From: Metallosphaera sedula DSM 5348
GTDB taxonomy: Archaea > Thermoproteota > Thermoprotei_A > Sulfolobales > Sulfolobaceae
Reading direction: 5' to 3'
Length of the DNA: 64,000 nucleotides
Assembly (NCBI RefSeq): GCF_000016605.1
Contig: NC_009440.1
Span: forward strand, 744,001 to 808,000
In this document: in pieces, positions 63,395 to 64,000 of the stretch
Position numbering within the stretch: the stretch's first letter is position 1
How the letters are laid out: every line of letters starts with the position of its first letter
Notes under the pieces: model-generated
What the model saw: the letters and a program-made list of their open reading frames with translations, nothing else
Told to the model about the DNA's origin: nothing
Database searches by the model: none
Position numbers and translations under genes: made by a program

Positions 63395-64000
63395 ATGATA
63401 CAGGTCCAGGTTAAGGCAGAGTATAGCCCACTTAGGAAAGTAGTCGTGGCAACTCCAGGAAATGAGAAAACTAGGTTAACTCCAAAGACGCTTTACGAGC
63501 TACAATATGCAGAAATTCCCGATCCAGTAGAGCTGAAACTGGAGCACGACGAGTTTGTGAAGAAGTTAAGGGAGAACGGAGCTGAGGTCATAAACCTGAG
63601 GGAAGAGGTCATGAAGCTTAAGGAGGAAGAATTGGTCGCTCTAATAAAGTCTAGTAGCGAGTGTGATATTTTACTAGACAACCTCGATAAAGAGTTGATG
63701 GCCGAGATACTGATCTCCGGCCTGACTGCTAAGGAGGCAAAGGAAATGGGAGCCAACGTCTTAATTCCCGAAAATGAAGAATTTTGCGTAAAACCATTAG
63801 TTAATATCATGTTTACAAGGGATCCAGGGATGGTACTGGGAGGCACGTATGTCTCTGGAAAGATGAGATGGGAGTCGAGAAGAAGGGAGCCAGAGATCTT
63901 CACCGCGATACTTAAACCTAAAAATGTATTGAAAGTGGAAAAAGGATTCTTCGAGGGAGGAGATTTCTTTCCACTAGACGGGAGGCTTCTCATGGGATTT
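63395..64000 (+). CDS. Arginine-deiminase-like protein (3' partial)
   Basis: The gene runs off the right edge after 202 codons. It begins MIQVQVKAEYSPLRKVVVAT, a typical opening of arginine deiminases and related amidinotransferases. NIMFTRDPGMVLGG (about 136-149) is the substrate-binding FTRDP segment, RWESRRREPE follows, and GFFEGGDFF (about 185-193) holds the EGGD motif. The catalytic His and Cys would come later, outside the window. It should convert arginine to citrulline and ammonia. TATA-like AATTTTAACC is centred about 26 nt before the ATG (leaderless). Confidence 0.85.
   Translation, partial: MIQVQVKAEYSPLRKVVVATPGNEKTRLTPKTLYELQYAEIPDPVELKLEHDEFVKKLRENGAEVINLREEVMKLKEEELVALIKSSSECDILLDNLDKELMAEILISGLTAKEAKEMGANVLIPENEEFCVKPLVNIMFTRDPGMVLGGTYVSGKMRWESRRREPEIFTAILKPKNVLKVEKGFFEGGDFFPLDGRLLMGF

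Noticed and set aside
1-64000. CRISPR array
   Set aside because: No regularly spaced direct repeat of the right size was found in any gap, and no cas gene is present.

Overview
The window looks like chromosome from a thermoacidophilic crenarchaeon of the Sulfolobales, most likely Metallosphaera or a close relative. The support is: a sulfocyanin; genes with an A/T-rich TATA element about 26 nt ahead of the start codon (leaderless transcripts); a GGTGATC-type ribosome-binding site inside an operon; archaeal Ser/Thr kinases; a type IA topoisomerase; a tRNA-Glu with a short non-canonical intron; and IS605-type TnpB remnants. Genus is inference only.

Left part (1-20 kb). The 3' part of a very long molybdopterin oxidoreductase subunit is followed by a four-cluster Fe-S subunit, a TorD-like chaperone, a larger Fe-S protein, a degenerate HAD-fold protein and a small unknown protein, all tightly coupled: probably a respiratory sulfur- or oxyanion-reducing complex and its maturation factors. 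Next come an MscS channel, a helical protein, an SPFH protein with an overlapping membrane partner, a sulfocyanin divergent from a membrane protein with a Cys-Cys motif, a class V aminotransferase, leuCD, an overlooked 51-residue zinc-ribbon gene, a two-HTH regulator and a TPR-Ser/Thr kinase.

Accessory stretch (20-30.5 kb). An AT-rich island carries two divergent genes that each encode half of a PIN nuclease active site, a membrane-anchored orphan, and an IS605-type tnpB broken by one stop codon. After CBS-topoisomerase III, an MBL hydrolase and a pilin-like protein come a decayed DDE transposase, tRNA-Glu(CUC) with a 15-nt D-arm intron, and an AT-rich orphan.

Middle (30.5-50.8 kb). A radical SAM protein with a CX8CX2C cluster motif lies behind tandem palindromes. 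An AlkP-superfamily enzyme, an MFS carrier, an ECF-type importer co-transcribed with a membrane-anchored beta-propeller, and a 1267-residue membrane-anchored S53 protease suggest extracellular protein breakdown and nutrient uptake. A SLOG-fold protein, a second IS605 remnant, a methyltransferase, an NnrS-like/HTH-10 regulator pair and several MFS carriers follow.

Right part (50.8-64 kb). A three-gene cassette encodes a winged-helix/coiled-coil protein, a P-loop ATPase and a second non-RD Ser/Thr kinase, beside a VapBC module. It is followed by another MFS carrier, a PadR-ABC export operon preceded by a perfect palindrome, a DUF488 protein, an Amt ammonium transporter frameshifted in a G7 run, an APC permease and, divergent from it, the start of an arginine-deiminase-like gene. 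The last three form a nitrogen/arginine-themed end.
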